Assembly: GCF_017873185.1 (NCBI RefSeq)
Contig: NZ_JAGGJX010000001.1
Span: 1 to 64,000, forward strand
Source of the DNA: Metaclostridioides mangenotii
GTDB lineage: Bacteria > Bacillota > Clostridia > Peptostreptococcales > Peptostreptococcaceae
DNA: 64,000 nt
Reading direction: 5' to 3'
Under the pieces are notes generated by a model that made no database searches, was not told the DNA's origin, and worked only from the letters and a program-made list of their open reading frames with translations. Shown here one piece after another: positions 36,354 through 46,492 of this stretch. Every line of letters begins with the position of its first letter. Within the stretch, counting starts at the first letter, position 1. Both the position numbers and the translations under genes were made by a program.

Positions 36354-37508
36354 TTGAGTACTAAGAGAGACTATTATGATATCTTGGGTGTGGGGAAAAG
36401 CGCTGATGCTCAAGAGATTAAAAAAGCATATAGAAAATTAGCGATGAAATACCATCCAGATAGAAATCCGGATGATAAAGAAGCAGAAGAAAAATTTAAA
36501 GAGATAAGTGAAGCATACGAAGTACTATCAGATGAATCTAAAAGAAGCACTTACGATCAATTTGGTCATGACGGTTTAAATGGTCAAGGTGGATTCGGAG
36601 GAGGAGGCTTTGGCGGAGGCCAAGGTTTCGGAGGCTTTGAAGACATATTTGGAGACATGTTTGGAGATATCTTCGGAGGTGGCGGAGGCTACGGCGGACG
36701 TCAAAGAAGAGGTCCTCAAAGAGGAGCAGACATAAGACAGGGCGTAAAGATTTCATTTGAGGAGGCTGCATTTGGTAAGAAAACTTCAATTAAAGTAAAT
36801 AGAAGTGAAGAATGTGATGCGTGTGGTGGTAGTGGTGCAAAACCAGGAACATCTAAAAAGACATGTCCAACATGTGATGGAGCTGGTCAAGTTAGAAGCG
36901 TTCAAAGAACTCCATTTGGAAATATAGCTAGTACAAGAACATGTAGCACATGTAATGGTGCAGGTGAAGTAATAGATTCTCCATGTACTAAGTGTAAAGG
37001 TTCAGGAAAAGCAAGAAAAACAAAGACTATAGAAGTTGATATACCAGCAGGTATAGATGATGGTCAAATGATAAAATTAAATGGTCAAGGTGAAGTTGGT
37101 GAAAAAGGTGCTCCAAGAGGAGATCTTTATATACTTATTACAGTAAAACCTCACGATTTGTTTACTAGAGAAGGAAATGATATTTATTTCGAAATGCCAA
37201 TAACATTTGTTCAAGCGGCATTAGGAGATGAGATAGAGGTTCCTACTCTTGATGGTAAAGTTAAGTATACTATACCTGAAGGAACTCAAACAGGAACAGT
37301 ATTCAGACTTAAAGATAAAGGTATACCTAAAATAAGAGGAAACTCTAGAGGTGACCAGTACGTAAAAGTTATAGTAGAAGTTCCGACTAAATTAAACGAT
37401 ACTCAGAAAGATCTTCTTAAACAATTTGCTTTAGAATGTGGAAGTAATGTGCATGAAAAGAAGAGGAGTTTCGGGCAAAAGATAGAGGATATGTTTAAAA
37501 AAAAGTAA
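36354..37508 (+). CDS. dnaJ: Chaperone DnaJ (Hsp40)
   Basis: 384 aa from TTG after AAGGTGG. J domain with HPD (residues 34-36), a Gly/Phe-rich linker, four CxxCxGxG zinc repeats ([40 protein letters not shown]), then the two beta-barrel C-terminal domains. It delivers clients to DnaK and stimulates its ATPase. Confidence 0.96.
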   Translation: MSTKRDYYDILGVGKSADAQEIKKAYRKLAMKYHPDRNPDDKEAEEKFKEISEAYEVLSDESKRSTYDQFGHDGLNGQGGFGGGGFGGGQGFGGFEDIFGDMFGDIFGGGGGYGGRQRRGPQRGADIRQGVKISFEEAAFGKKTSIKVNRSEECDACGGSGAKPGTSKKTCPTCDGAGQVRSVQRTPFGNIASTRTCSTCNGAGEVIDSPCTKCKGSGKARKTKTIEVDIPAGIDDGQMIKLNGQGEVGEKGAPRGDLYILITVKPHDLFTREGNDIYFEMPITFVQAALGDEIEVPTLDGKVKYTIPEGTQTGTVFRLKDKGIPKIRGNSRGDQYVKVIVEVPTKLNDTQKDLLKQFALECGSNVHEKKRSFGQKIEDMFKKK

Positions 37509-37533
37509 AAAAATGCTTTGGAAAAAGCATATG

Positions 37534-37571
37534 TCTCAGAAGTGATTTTTAATCGCTTCTGGGATTTTTTA
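37534..37571 (+). terminator. Terminator after dnaJ
   Basis: TCTCAGAAGTGAT pairs with ATCGCTTCTGGGA, followed by T6. A smaller hairpin ATGCTTT/AAAGCAT precedes it. Confidence 0.85.
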
Positions 37572-37951
37572 TATTTAGAAACTTTTTTAGGTGATTAACT
37601 TTTAAAATGAAAGTTGGATTTAGTATAGAAAAGACTTCTTTCTAAAAAATAAATTTATAAAATAAATTAATTATATTTAATGAAATCATTTGATATTTAT
37701 ATATGGACGAATTTGTTAAATTTATATATAGATTGGTATTTAGCAATCTAAGTTTAGTATTAGCAATAGTATAGTCATAAAAAAATTATTTTGTGGTAAA
37801 ATAAAGACATCGGAATTATGTAGCAAAAATAATTACAATAATCGCACTTTCTATCTAGAAAAATTATAAAAAATATTAAAAGTTTAGTCTGATAGAAGCC
37901 ACATGTAATAATATGGGGCTTTTTTAAATAAAAATTCGATGAGGAGACCGT
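37572..37951. other. Intergenic region before the ROK kinase with one terminator-like hairpin
   Basis: AAGCCACAT (37896-37904) pairs with ATGGGGCTT (37913-37921), and T5 follows, only 25 bp before the kinase start. It may attenuate the kinase gene or end a short upstream transcript. Nothing else is recognised. Confidence 0.45.
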
Positions 37952-38887
37952 ATGTATAATTTAGGCATAGATATAGGGGGCACTAATTTAAGAGCTGGTA
38001 TAGTAGATAAAAATGGAACAATAATAATGCGAATCGATAAGAAAATTGACCGAGATAAAAACGTGGAAAAAATAGTTTTTGATATTGAAATATTGCTAAA
38101 CAGTTTGTTAAAACAAGTAAATATGTCTAATAATAATTTGAAATCTATAGGAATAGGTATACCAGGTATTGTAAAGAAAAATGGTTTGGTTAATTGTATA
38201 AACCTCGGATGGGACAATATTGATTTTATAGGTAAACTAAAAGAAAAAATGCCATTACTAGATTTTAATGTTGATAATGACGCAACAGCCGCGGCTTTAG
38301 GAGAGGCAATCTTTGGTAGTATGAAAGGAAAATCAATATCTGTGATGTACACTATTGGTACAGGTGTAGGTGGTGGAATAATCATAGATAAAAAGATTTA
38401 CTCTGGTAGTCATAATAGAGGCTCTGAAATAGGCCATATAGTAGTTGGAGAGAGTTTTTATGATTGTAACTGTGGGAATAACGGATGCCTTGAGACGTTT
38501 TGCTCTGCAACTGCGATTATAGAATACGTAAAGAAAAATATATATGAAGGGCATAAGACTTCAATATATGATATTGTAGATGGAGATTTGGATAAAATAA
38601 ATGCCGAGATGATATTTGATGAGTACAGAAAAAATGACGATTTATCAATAGAGGCGGTAAAAAGATTTATAAAGTTTCTTAGCATTGGAATAGCTGGAGT
38701 TGTAAATACATTGGACCCAGACATTATTTCAATTGGCGGAGGTGTTTCTAGATCGAGCGATGTATTTTTACCTACTTTAAGAGAAGAAGTTAAAAAGCAC
38801 ATTATGTATAAAGACGAAGAAATTTGTGATATTGTCTGTGCAACTTTAGGATCAGATGCTGGAATAATAGGAGCAGCTTATTTGTAA
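37952..38887 (+). CDS. ROK-family glucokinase
   Basis: 311 aa, ATG after GAGGAG. ATP site LGIDIGGTNLRAGIV (4-18), sugar-binding region EIGHIVV with the ROK zinc site CNCGNNGCLETFCS, and the C-terminal IISIGGGVS. These residues fit glucokinase of the ROK group, giving glucose 6-phosphate; other hexoses such as N-acetylmannosamine are possible. Single-gene unit. Confidence 0.88.
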   Translation: MYNLGIDIGGTNLRAGIVDKNGTIIMRIDKKIDRDKNVEKIVFDIEILLNSLLKQVNMSNNNLKSIGIGIPGIVKKNGLVNCINLGWDNIDFIGKLKEKMPLLDFNVDNDATAAALGEAIFGSMKGKSISVMYTIGTGVGGGIIIDKKIYSGSHNRGSEIGHIVVGESFYDCNCGNNGCLETFCSATAIIEYVKKNIYEGHKTSIYDIVDGDLDKINAEMIFDEYRKNDDLSIEAVKRFIKFLSIGIAGVVNTLDPDIISIGGGVSRSSDVFLPTLREEVKKHIMYKDEEICDIVCATLGSDAGIIGAAYL

Positions 38888-39005
38888 TTGCTTTTCAATA
38901 AATTGGAATATAAAATAGACATTTACGGATACTAATATTAAAAAATAAGGATCTATTTGTGTTATAATGAAGAATAGTAGAAAACTATAAAAGGACGGGA
39001 ATCTT

Positions 39006-39953
39006 ATGAAAAATTGGATTGAAATTGATATAAAAACAACAACAGAGGCTGTAGAAGCTGTTACAAATATACTATACGAAACAGGAGCAAATGGATCTAT
39101 AATAGAAGATCCAAAGGATTTTTTATTTCAAGAACATAATCCACTTGATTGGGATTATGTAGATGAGGGCTTGTTATCTAAAGGTCACGAAGAAGATGTA
39201 ATTGTAAAGACATACATATCTGAAGAAAAAAATGTTACTGAATTTGTAGAGATTATAAAGCAGAGAATTTTAGGGTTAAAAGATTTTGGAATAGATATTG
39301 GAAAGGGAATTATAGACCTAGGAAAAGTCAATGAAGAAGATTGGGCAAATAATTGGAAAGCTTACTACAAACCTACAAAAGTAGGTGAAAAAGTTGTGGT
39401 TAAACCTACATGGGAAGAGTACACTCCTAATAAAGGTGATTTAATCATAGAGCTTGATCCAGGTATGGCTTTTGGTACTGGAACTCATGAGACTACAAGT
39501 ATGTGTATAAATGAGTTAGAAAATTACGTATCAAATGATTCAACAGTATTTGATATAGGATGTGGGAGTGGAATACTAGCTATAGCTGCGGCTAAATTAG
39601 GTGCAAAGGATGTAGTTGCTGTTGATTTAGATGAGGTTGCCGTGACTGTATCTAAAGAAAATGTAGCGAATAACAATGTAGAAGATAGTGTAAAAGTCCT
39701 TTACGGAAACCTTACAGAAGTGGTTGATGGAAAAGCTGACATAGTTGTTGCAAATATAATTGCGGACATAATAAAAATACTTGCAAAAGACGTAAGTGAT
39801 TTTATGAAAGATGAAGCGGTGTTTATTTCATCGGGAATAATACTTGCAAAAGTAGATGAGGTAAAAGAGTGCTTAAAAAATAATGGATTTGAAATAATAA
39901 ACGTAAATAGACAGGGTGAGTGGGCTGCGATTGTCTGCAAAAAGAATAACTAA
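39006..39953 (+). CDS. prmA: Ribosomal protein L11 methyltransferase
   Basis: 315 aa, ATG after GGACGGG. The N-terminal substrate-recognition domain ends in EEDWANNWKAYYKP, followed by DPGMAFGTGTHETT, the SAM motif DIGCGSGILAIAAAKLGA and NIIADI. PrmA trimethylates L11 lysines and the N-terminus. It sits after the dnaK cluster and leads the rsmE-mtaB-HIT unit, the usual clostridial order. Confidence 0.93.
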   Translation: MKNWIEIDIKTTTEAVEAVTNILYETGANGSIIEDPKDFLFQEHNPLDWDYVDEGLLSKGHEEDVIVKTYISEEKNVTEFVEIIKQRILGLKDFGIDIGKGIIDLGKVNEEDWANNWKAYYKPTKVGEKVVVKPTWEEYTPNKGDLIIELDPGMAFGTGTHETTSMCINELENYVSNDSTVFDIGCGSGILAIAAAKLGAKDVVAVDLDEVAVTVSKENVANNNVEDSVKVLYGNLTEVVDGKADIVVANIIADIIKILAKDVSDFMKDEAVFISSGIILAKVDEVKECLKNNGFEIINVNRQGEWAAIVCKKNN

Positions 39954-39979
39954 GTATTTTTAATAATTAGGAGATTGAT

Positions 39980-40732
39980 ATGGATAGATTCTTTGTTGAT
40001 AAAGAGTATATAAATTTAGAAGATAATACTTGTATTATGACTGGCGATGATGTAAAACATATTTCAAAAGTATTGAGAGCTAGAGTTGGCGACCAGGTAG
40101 AAATTTGTGATAAAGAAAAAAGCGAATATGTATGTGAGATTGAAGATATATCTAAAGATGAGGTTTGCCTTAATATACTGAAGAAGCTAGATGTAAATAG
40201 AGAGCCAGATGTCAAAGTGAGACTTTATCAAGGATTGCCTAAGGGTACTAAGATGGAGATGATACTTCAGAAATTAACTGAGGTAGGAGTAGATGAAATA
40301 ATATTAGTGCAAAATAAAAGAAGTGTAGTGAAATTTGATAATAAAAAAGAAGATAAAAAACTTGAGCGTTGGGAACGTATAATATATGAAGCTGCAAAAC
40401 AGAGCAAAAGAGGAAAAATTCCTAAACTTAGAGGAGTTTTGAGTTTTAAAGAAGCTCTTGAAGATATGAAAGATAACGACATGAATATATGTCCTTATGA
40501 GAATGAAAAAACAGCGTCTATTAAGGATTCAATCAAAGGTAAAGATATAAATACTATTGGGATATTTATAGGGCCTGAGGGCGGATTTGACGAAGGTGAA
40601 ATAGAAAAAATAGAAGCAATAGATTCACAGGTAGTTTCTCTTGGGCCTAGAATTTTAAGGACTGAAACTGCGTCTTTAGTAGCGACATCTATCGTATTAT
40701 ACGAGCTTAGTGATTTGGGAGGAGAAGTGTAA
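39980..40732 (+). CDS. rsmE: 16S rRNA m3U1498 methyltransferase
   Basis: 250 aa, ATG after AGGAG. SPOUT-class trefoil methyltransferase: N-terminal PUA-like domain (MTGDDVKHISKVLRARVGD), then LPKGTKMEMILQKLTEVGVD, IGIFIGPEGGFDEGE and LGPRILRTETASL, all RsmE signatures. One base separates its stop from the mtaB start. Confidence 0.93.
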   Translation: MDRFFVDKEYINLEDNTCIMTGDDVKHISKVLRARVGDQVEICDKEKSEYVCEIEDISKDEVCLNILKKLDVNREPDVKVRLYQGLPKGTKMEMILQKLTEVGVDEIILVQNKRSVVKFDNKKEDKKLERWERIIYEAAKQSKRGKIPKLRGVLSFKEALEDMKDNDMNICPYENEKTASIKDSIKGKDINTIGIFIGPEGGFDEGEIEKIEAIDSQVVSLGPRILRTETASLVATSIVLYELSDLGGEV

Positions 40733-40733
40733 A

Positions 40734-42032
40734 TTGAAAAAGGTAGCATTTTATACTTTAGGGTGTAAAGTAAATCAGTATGAAACAGAGGCAATGCTTG
40801 AAATGTTTGAAAAAGATGGATACGAACATGTAAATAGTGAAGATTACGCCGATGTTTATGTTATAAATACATGTACAGTTACTCATATGAGTGACCGTAA
40901 ATCACGTCAATATATTAGAAGAATGAAAAAAGTTAATCCAGATGCCCTTATTGCGGTTGTCGGGTGTTATTCTCAAGTATCTCCTGAGGAGATTTTAGAT
41001 ATTGACGAAGTTAATTTAGTAATGGGTACCAATGATAGGAGAAATATAGTCGAAGAGATTAAAACTCTAGATTTATCTAAAAAAATAAGTACAGTTGACG
41101 ATATTATGAAAATCAAAGAGTTTGAAGAGATAGAAATAAGTCAAACCAATGATAAGACTAGAGCATTTATGAAGATACAAGATGGATGCGATAGATACTG
41201 TTCTTACTGTATAATACCTTATGCAAGAGGTAGAGTTAGAAGTAGAGATATAAAAAGTGTAGTTGATGAAGCCGAAAACCTAGTTAAAAATGGATATAAA
41301 GAAGTTGTTTTGACGGGGATTCACGTTGCATCATACGGAAAAGACTTAAAAGAAGATCAGTTGACTCTTTTAGATGTAATAAAAAAACTTAGTCAGATTG
41401 ATGGACTTGAGAGAATTAGACTTAGTTCAGTTGAACCGATTTTATTTACCGATGAGTTTGTAAATGAAATATCTACAAATAAAAAGCTTTGTCCGCACTA
41501 CCATTTATCACTTCAAAGTGGATGTGATGAAACATTAAACAGAATGAATAGAAGATATACTACAAAAGAGTATAAAGAGATAGTAGATAGACTTAGAGAA
41601 GCTATCCCAAATGTAGCGATAACTACAGACATTATAGTAGGATTTCCAGGAGAGACAGATGAGGAGTTTGCAAGTACTTATAATTTCTTGAAAGAAATAG
41701 AGCTTACACAAATGCACGTTTTTAAATACTCAATAAGAAAAGGAACACCAGCTGCAACAATGGGAGATCAAGTGGACCCTCAAATAAAGCACGACCGAAG
41801 TGAAAAACTTATAAAAATGAGTAGTAAAAACTTTGCTAAATTTGCATCGAGATTTATTGGAAAAGAGTTAGAAGTATTATTTGAAAAAAATGTAAAAGAT
41901 AATGTTTATGAAGGATTAACAACAAATTACATCAGAGTTTATGCTAAAAGTGACACCGACATACAAGGTTTAATAAAAAAAGTGAAAATTATTGACGTAA
42001 AAGATAATTTTATAGAAGGAAGTTTGGTATAA
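40734..42032 (+). CDS. mtaB: tRNA t6A37 methylthiotransferase
   Basis: 432 aa from TTG 40734 right after the rsmE stop, with GGGAGGAG upstream. The N-terminal MTTase domain has three cluster cysteines (Cys11, Cys47, Cys78). The radical SAM motif is CDRYCSYC (Cys152, 156, 159), and a C-terminal TRAM domain ends the protein. MtaB adds a methylthio group to t6A at position 37 in ANN-decoding tRNAs. It acts on the same modified base family as TcdA at 13674. Confidence 0.93.
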   Translation: MKKVAFYTLGCKVNQYETEAMLEMFEKDGYEHVNSEDYADVYVINTCTVTHMSDRKSRQYIRRMKKVNPDALIAVVGCYSQVSPEEILDIDEVNLVMGTNDRRNIVEEIKTLDLSKKISTVDDIMKIKEFEEIEISQTNDKTRAFMKIQDGCDRYCSYCIIPYARGRVRSRDIKSVVDEAENLVKNGYKEVVLTGIHVASYGKDLKEDQLTLLDVIKKLSQIDGLERIRLSSVEPILFTDEFVNEISTNKKLCPHYHLSLQSGCDETLNRMNRRYTTKEYKEIVDRLREAIPNVAITTDIIVGFPGETDEEFASTYNFLKEIELTQMHVFKYSIRKGTPAATMGDQVDPQIKHDRSEKLIKMSSKNFAKFASRFIGKELEVLFEKNVKDNVYEGLTTNYIRVYAKSDTDIQGLIKKVKIIDVKDNFIEGSLV

Positions 42033-42066
42033 TATGTAGAAATACATTAAAAAGGGAGGTGTTGAG

Positions 42067-42417
42067 ATGAATTGTCTATTTTGTAAAATAGTAGATGGAG
42101 AGATTCCTTCAACAAAAGTTTATGAAGACGATGAAGTAATAGCCTTTAACGATATAAACCCAGTTGCCCCATACCATATACTGGTTGTTCCAAAAGTTCA
42201 TTACGATAGCATAACTGATATTTCTGAAAAAGAAATGGATATAGTTGCACACATTCATGTGGTAATAAATAAAATAGCTAGTGAATTAGGTTTTGATAAA
42301 AAAGGATTTAGAATAATAAACAATTGTGGGGACGATGGAGGTCAAGAAGTAAAACACCTTCACTATCATGTATTAGCAGGAAAGAAACTGCCTCTTTATG
42401 AAGCCGAAGCTAAGTAA
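42067..42417 (+). CDS. HIT-family nucleotide hydrolase (Hint-like)
   Basis: 116 aa, ATG after GGGAGG. N-terminal CLFCKIVDGEIPSTKVYEDD, the NDINPVAPYHILVVPK strand, and the histidine triad EVKHLHYHVLAG. Hint enzymes hydrolyse purine phosphoramidates such as AMP-lysine. The gene closes the prmA-rsmE-mtaB unit. Confidence 0.9.
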   Translation: MNCLFCKIVDGEIPSTKVYEDDEVIAFNDINPVAPYHILVVPKVHYDSITDISEKEMDIVAHIHVVINKIASELGFDKKGFRIINNCGDDGGQEVKHLHYHVLAGKKLPLYEAEAK

Positions 42418-42601
42418 AACAAGAAGCGGAGGCTACACAAGAAAATTATTTGATAATTTAAGTTTCTTCTTGATAAAAATACTTGATAAAAGTAAAATTT
42501 TAGTTTATAATAAACAAGGTGTTAGGTTGTAATACAGATTATGCAGAATAACAAAAGTTACAGTCCCAGCATAATTGCGCTATTGGAGGGAGGGAAAAAG
42601 A

Positions 42602-42781
42602 ATGTCAGAAATAAGAGTTAGAGAGAATGAATCACTTGACAGTGCTCTAAGAAGATTTAAGCGTCAGTGTGCAATGTCTGGCATAATGTCAGAGGTTAGA
42701 AAAAGAGAACATTACGATAAGCCTAGTGTTAAGCGTAAAAAGAAAGCTGAAGCTGCTAGAAGAAAAAACACAAAGAAATAG
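42602..42781 (+). CDS. rpsU: 30S ribosomal protein S21
   Basis: 59 aa from ATG 42602 with GGAGGGAGG upstream; in-frame codons before it are leader. [20 protein letters not shown] and a Lys/Arg tail ([20 protein letters not shown]) are diagnostic. S21 binds the 16S rRNA platform near the anti-Shine-Dalgarno region. It pairs with yqeY 26 bp downstream, as in most Firmicutes. Confidence 0.95.
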   Translation: MSEIRVRENESLDSALRRFKRQCAMSGIMSEVRKREHYDKPSVKRKKKAEAARRKNTKK

Positions 42782-42807
42782 TAAATAATAACAAAGAGGT
42801 GAGGGGA

Positions 42808-43251
42808 ATGTCCCTTAAACAAAAGTTACAAGAAGATCTAAAATCTTCAATGAAAAACAAAGATACAGTTAGAAAATCTGTTGTAACTCTAATTAGAGCT
42901 TCTATTAAGCAATATGAAGTCGACAATCGTATAGAACTTGATGACGATGCTATTATTGATATAGTTGCTAAGCAAATGAAACAACGTCGAGATTCACTAG
43001 TTGAATTCAAAAAAGCTGAAAGAGAAGATTTGGTAGAGGAAACAGAAGCTGAAATCGAAGTTTTAAAAGAGTACCTACCTCAGCAATTAAGCGAAGAAGA
43101 AATAGAAGATATCGTTAAAGCTTCTATATCTGAAGTAGGAGCAACTTCTATGAAGGATATGGGAAAAATAATGTCAGTTATTCAACCTAAAATAAAAGGA
43201 AGAGCAGACGGCAAACTTGTAAACGAATTGGTTAAAAAAAACCTACAATAG
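42808..43251 (+). CDS. yqeY: GatB/YqeY domain protein
   Basis: 147 aa from ATG 42808; the GTG nine bases earlier belongs to the SD GAGGTGAGGGG. The YqeY fold is clear (LQEDLKSSMKNKDTVRKSVV, then LVEETEAEIEVLKEYLPQQL, and a C-terminal MGKIMSVIQPKIKGRADGKL). This is the tRNA-binding tail domain of GatB as a free protein. Its role is presumed to be tRNA-related. Confidence 0.93.
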   Translation: MSLKQKLQEDLKSSMKNKDTVRKSVVTLIRASIKQYEVDNRIELDDDAIIDIVAKQMKQRRDSLVEFKKAEREDLVEETEAEIEVLKEYLPQQLSEEEIEDIVKASISEVGATSMKDMGKIMSVIQPKIKGRADGKLVNELVKKNLQ

Positions 43252-43259
43252 ATCATAAC

Positions 43260-43288
43260 AGCCTAGAGATAAATCTCTAGGCTTTTTA
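43260..43288 (+). terminator. Terminator of rpsU-yqeY
   Basis: AGCCTAGAGA/TCTCTAGGCT perfect stem with a TAAA loop, then T5. Confidence 0.9.
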
Positions 43289-43361
43289 GATTTTTTAGAA
43301 TAATAAACGCTTTACTGTGCATATCTATAATCAAAGAAAAATTTGAAAGAAGGGGAAAAAT

Positions 43362-43859
43362 TTGATTATATCAGTAAAGGAAATTAGAAATTTTTTGATA
43401 AACGTAGCTATACCATTGTTGATTGGATATTTGAGCAGTGTTTTTGTCAAAATAATAAGTGGATCAGATATGCAGACTCTATACGCAGCTCTTACAAAGC
43501 CGAGCTTCGCACCTCCTGGATTTATCTTTCCGGTAGTATGGACAATTCTATATATTTTTATAGGAACATCATCGTATTTGATTTTGAGAAAAGGCAATAA
43601 TGTTCCAAGAGTTGTAGATGCTATGTTTTATTATGGACTTCAATTAGGGCTTAACTTTGCATGGAGTATACTTTTCTTTGGATTTGGACTTAGATTTACA
43701 GCTATGATTTGTATATTACTTTTGATTGCTGTTGTTGTAATAATGATAATGAAGTTTTCTAGAATAAATAAAAAGGCTGGTTATCTTAATTTAGTTCAAT
43801 TGGTTTGGCTTGTTTATGTAGGGTTTATTAACTATTTTATATGGTTAATTAATAGCTAA
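43362..43859 (+). CDS. tspO: TspO/MBR family membrane protein
   Basis: 165 aa from TTG after AAGGGG. Five hydrophobic helices. The family's KPSFAPPGFIFPVVWTILYI (about 46-65) and LQLGLNFAWSILFFGFGLR are present. TspO proteins bind tetrapyrroles and may degrade or export them. Single-gene unit. Confidence 0.9.
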   Translation: MIISVKEIRNFLINVAIPLLIGYLSSVFVKIISGSDMQTLYAALTKPSFAPPGFIFPVVWTILYIFIGTSSYLILRKGNNVPRVVDAMFYYGLQLGLNFAWSILFFGFGLRFTAMICILLLIAVVVIMIMKFSRINKKAGYLNLVQLVWLVYVGFINYFIWLINS

Positions 43860-44037
43860 ATTGTGTACATATTTCGAAATTATCCCTTCAATTTTATAAT
43901 ATCATAATGATAAAAAAATAAACAGTCTATTTAAAGAATGTTTTATGAAGTATAATTATATTAATTTAGAAGGAGGTATAATAAATACTTTCTAAATTGA
44001 TAATAAAATGTTGCAAGGCTTGAAGGGAGAGGTTTTT

Positions 44038-44595
44038 ATGCAAATAAAAGTATCTGCATTACAAATGAAAATGACTGATGGAATCAAAGGATACATAGAA
44101 GAAAAGTTGAGTAAGTTGGAAAAATACCTTAGTCCTGAATCAGAAGTTAAAGTAAAAGTAAGTGCTAAAAAAGAGAGACAAAAAGTTGAAGTAACAATAA
44201 ATTCAGTTGGTGGTCAAATAGTTAGAGCTGAAGATGTTGAAGAAGATTTATATACAGCAATTGATATTGTTTGCGACAAGTTAAATAGACAAATAGTTAA
44301 ATTTAAAAATAAAATTAGAGATAAACAATTTAATGGTGAGAGTATAAGATATGAAAATTTAGATTTCTCAAATGAGAGTGAAGACTATGATAAAGATTAC
44401 GAAGACCAAGAAAACAATATAGTTATAGAGAGAAGAAAGAAATTTGATATGAAGCCCATGAGCCCAGAGGAAGCTATACTTCAGATGGAGTTAGTTGGAC
44501 ATAATTTTTATTTATTCACAAATCAAGATACATTTGAGATAAATGTAGTTTATAAAAGAAAATATAATGGATATGGTTTAATAGAACAAGAGTAG
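44038..44595 (+). CDS. hpf: Long-form ribosome hibernation promoting factor
   Basis: 185 aa from ATG 44038 with GGGAGAGG at the right distance; the longer in-frame ATG at 44008 lacks an SD. The N-terminal S30AE domain (residues 1-95) is joined by an acidic linker to the C-terminal dimerisation domain (KKFDMKPMSPEEAILQMELV, HNFYLFTNQDTFEINVVYKR). This long form makes 100S ribosome dimers in stationary phase. Confidence 0.94.
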   Translation: MQIKVSALQMKMTDGIKGYIEEKLSKLEKYLSPESEVKVKVSAKKERQKVEVTINSVGGQIVRAEDVEEDLYTAIDIVCDKLNRQIVKFKNKIRDKQFNGESIRYENLDFSNESEDYDKDYEDQENNIVIERRKKFDMKPMSPEEAILQMELVGHNFYLFTNQDTFEINVVYKRKYNGYGLIEQE

Positions 44596-44680
44596 TAGGA
44601 AGTTTAATTTGTTCTAAAATTTACTAAAAAATAGAGATTAAATCATAATAAATGAAATAAAAATTAAATAGAGATATTGA

Positions 44681-44724
44681 AAATGTCAAACGTTTGGAGA
44701 ATTACCAAACGTTTGGCATTTTTT
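44681..44724 (+). terminator. Terminator of hpf
   Basis: AAATGTCAAACGTTTGG pairs with CCAAACGTTTGGCATT, followed by T5. Each arm is itself palindromic (CAAACGTTTG). Confidence 0.85.
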
Positions 44725-44836
44725 ATTGCCAACTCTTTAAGGATAAGGAAATTGTTTTATAATTTTTGCTTATTAAATATTAAAATCATCATAATTAAAG
44801 CCTAAAATCATAAAATGTATTAAGGAGGTAATGCCG

Positions 44837-45076
44837 ATGTTAGATATTTCAGCGGATTTACAAGTAAACCAACCGATAGTTACCATTACAGGAAGCACTT
44901 TTGTAAGTGTTGAAAATTACCTGTCTATAATAGAGTTTGAACAAAATTCAATAAAGATAAAGACTAAGATAAAAACTGTAAAAATTACAGGAGATAAGCT
45001 TTCACTAAAATTTATAACTGACACTGAGATTGGTATTAAGGGACTAGTTTTCGGTGTTGAGTTAATCGATGATTAG
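44837..45076 (+). CDS. yqfC: Sporulation protein YqfC
   Basis: 79 aa from ATG 44837, 8 nt after AAGGAGG; the ATG six bases earlier is too close. The small beta-rich protein has VTITGSTFVSVENYLSIIEF and a C-terminal GLVFGVELID, as in YabP/YqfC proteins. In Bacillus yqfC is a mother-cell (SigE) gene of the yqfCD-phoH unit. Confidence 0.88.
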   Translation: MLDISADLQVNQPIVTITGSTFVSVENYLSIIEFEQNSIKIKTKIKTVKITGDKLSLKFITDTEIGIKGLVFGVELIDD

Positions 45077-45087
45077 GAGGGATAAAG

Positions 45088-46395
45088 TTGCTGAGTTACA
45101 TAAGAGGTTACTACACAATTATTATAGAAGGGATAGGAATCGAACAGTTCTTAAATCACCTTAAAAGAAATGGAATTTGTGTATATGATGTAAAGAGGAT
45201 AAAGAACACGAGTCTAGAATTTAAAGTGGATAGACGGGATTTAAAAGGTGTTAAGGAACTATATAGGGGCAGTAATTTTGAAATTAAAATAAAACAAAAG
45301 ACAGGTATTCCTTTTCTCGCAAAGAGAATTTATAAATATAAAGCTATGTGGATATGTGCTATTATTTCATTAGCTTTTCTAATGGGAACATCTCAGTTTG
45401 TAACAGATGTGTATATCCAAACTCCAGAAGGAATAAAAAAAGAAGAGCTGAGAAAAGAGTTTAGCAAAGCGGGGGTAAGACCAGGAGTATATAAAAAGAG
45501 TATAGATAGAAAAGAAGTAAGAGATACGATAATGTCTAAATTCGACGATGTAGCATATGTATCAATAAATGTTAAGGGGACAAATATATTTGTTACTGTA
45601 ACTAAAAAGGCAGAGTCATTAAAGTCCACGGATGATTCAAATTATTGTAATATAATTGCATTAAAAAATGGTATAATAGAGAAAGTAATACCAAGAAGTG
45701 GTAGACAAATTGTGCAAAAAGGAGACATAGTTCAAAAAGGGGCTGTGCTTCTTAATGGCTCAAATAATCGTGCTATACCTGAAGTGTGGGCGAGTACTTT
45801 TTATGAATCGAAAAAAAGTGCTAATTACATAAATATGAAAAAAACCAAGACAGGTGAAAAAAAGAAAGTTCGTACTTATATGTTTTATGACAAAAAACTT
45901 ACCTTTAGAAAAAAGATAAAATATAGAGATTATATTGTTGAAAACTCTGAAAAGAAATTATCAATTGGAAATTACACATTTCCTTTAAAAATAAGAACTA
46001 GTATATTTTACGAAACTAAAGATGTAAAGGTCAAAAAAAACCAACAAGAACTTAAAAAAGAACTGTCAAAAAAAGCTCTAAAAGAGTTGGAGTATATGAT
46101 CCCGGTATCAGCGAGAATCGTAGATGTTAAACACAGTTATAAAATAAATAAAAATATTTTGGAATATGTTATTACAGTTCAGACAAGTGAGAACATAGCT
46201 AAAGTTTATCCACTGAGTAAAGCAGAAGCTGAAAAACTTATAAAAGAGCAGAACAAACCAAAAGAAGATGAAGAAGGTCAGGAAGAAATTCCTTCCAATC
46301 CAGAAAAAAGACCTATTAATGACATAAGAAATGAGTTTGAAGAGCAAGATAAAGAAAAGGATAAAAACAACGATAATAAAGATGTAGAAAATTAA
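45088..46395 (+). CDS. yqfD: Sporulation protein YqfD
   Basis: 435 aa from TTG after GGAGGG. An N-terminal cytoplasmic domain precedes one membrane segment at about residues 91-112 (MWICAIISLAFLMGTSQFVT). A large extracytoplasmic part resembling FtsQ/POTRA plus hairpin (GVRPGVYKKSIDRKEVRDTI, RQIVQKGDIVQKGAVLLNG) follows, then an acidic/Lys-rich tail. YqfD is a SigE-regulon protein; its exact role is unknown. The partner yqfC is 11 bp upstream. Confidence 0.9.
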   Translation: MLSYIRGYYTIIIEGIGIEQFLNHLKRNGICVYDVKRIKNTSLEFKVDRRDLKGVKELYRGSNFEIKIKQKTGIPFLAKRIYKYKAMWICAIISLAFLMGTSQFVTDVYIQTPEGIKKEELRKEFSKAGVRPGVYKKSIDRKEVRDTIMSKFDDVAYVSINVKGTNIFVTVTKKAESLKSTDDSNYCNIIALKNGIIEKVIPRSGRQIVQKGDIVQKGAVLLNGSNNRAIPEVWASTFYESKKSANYINMKKTKTGEKKKVRTYMFYDKKLTFRKKIKYRDYIVENSEKKLSIGNYTFPLKIRTSIFYETKDVKVKKNQQELKKELSKKALKELEYMIPVSARIVDVKHSYKINKNILEYVITVQTSENIAKVYPLSKAEAEKLIKEQNKPKEDEEGQEEIPSNPEKRPINDIRNEFEEQDKEKDKNNDNKDVEN

Positions 46396-46492
46396 ACCAG
46401 ACTTTCAAAAGAATTAAAATTTATGTAATTAAATTTATGCTTTAATGAACATTATAATTTTAAATAAAAACTACTCGAGGAGGAATTACTAG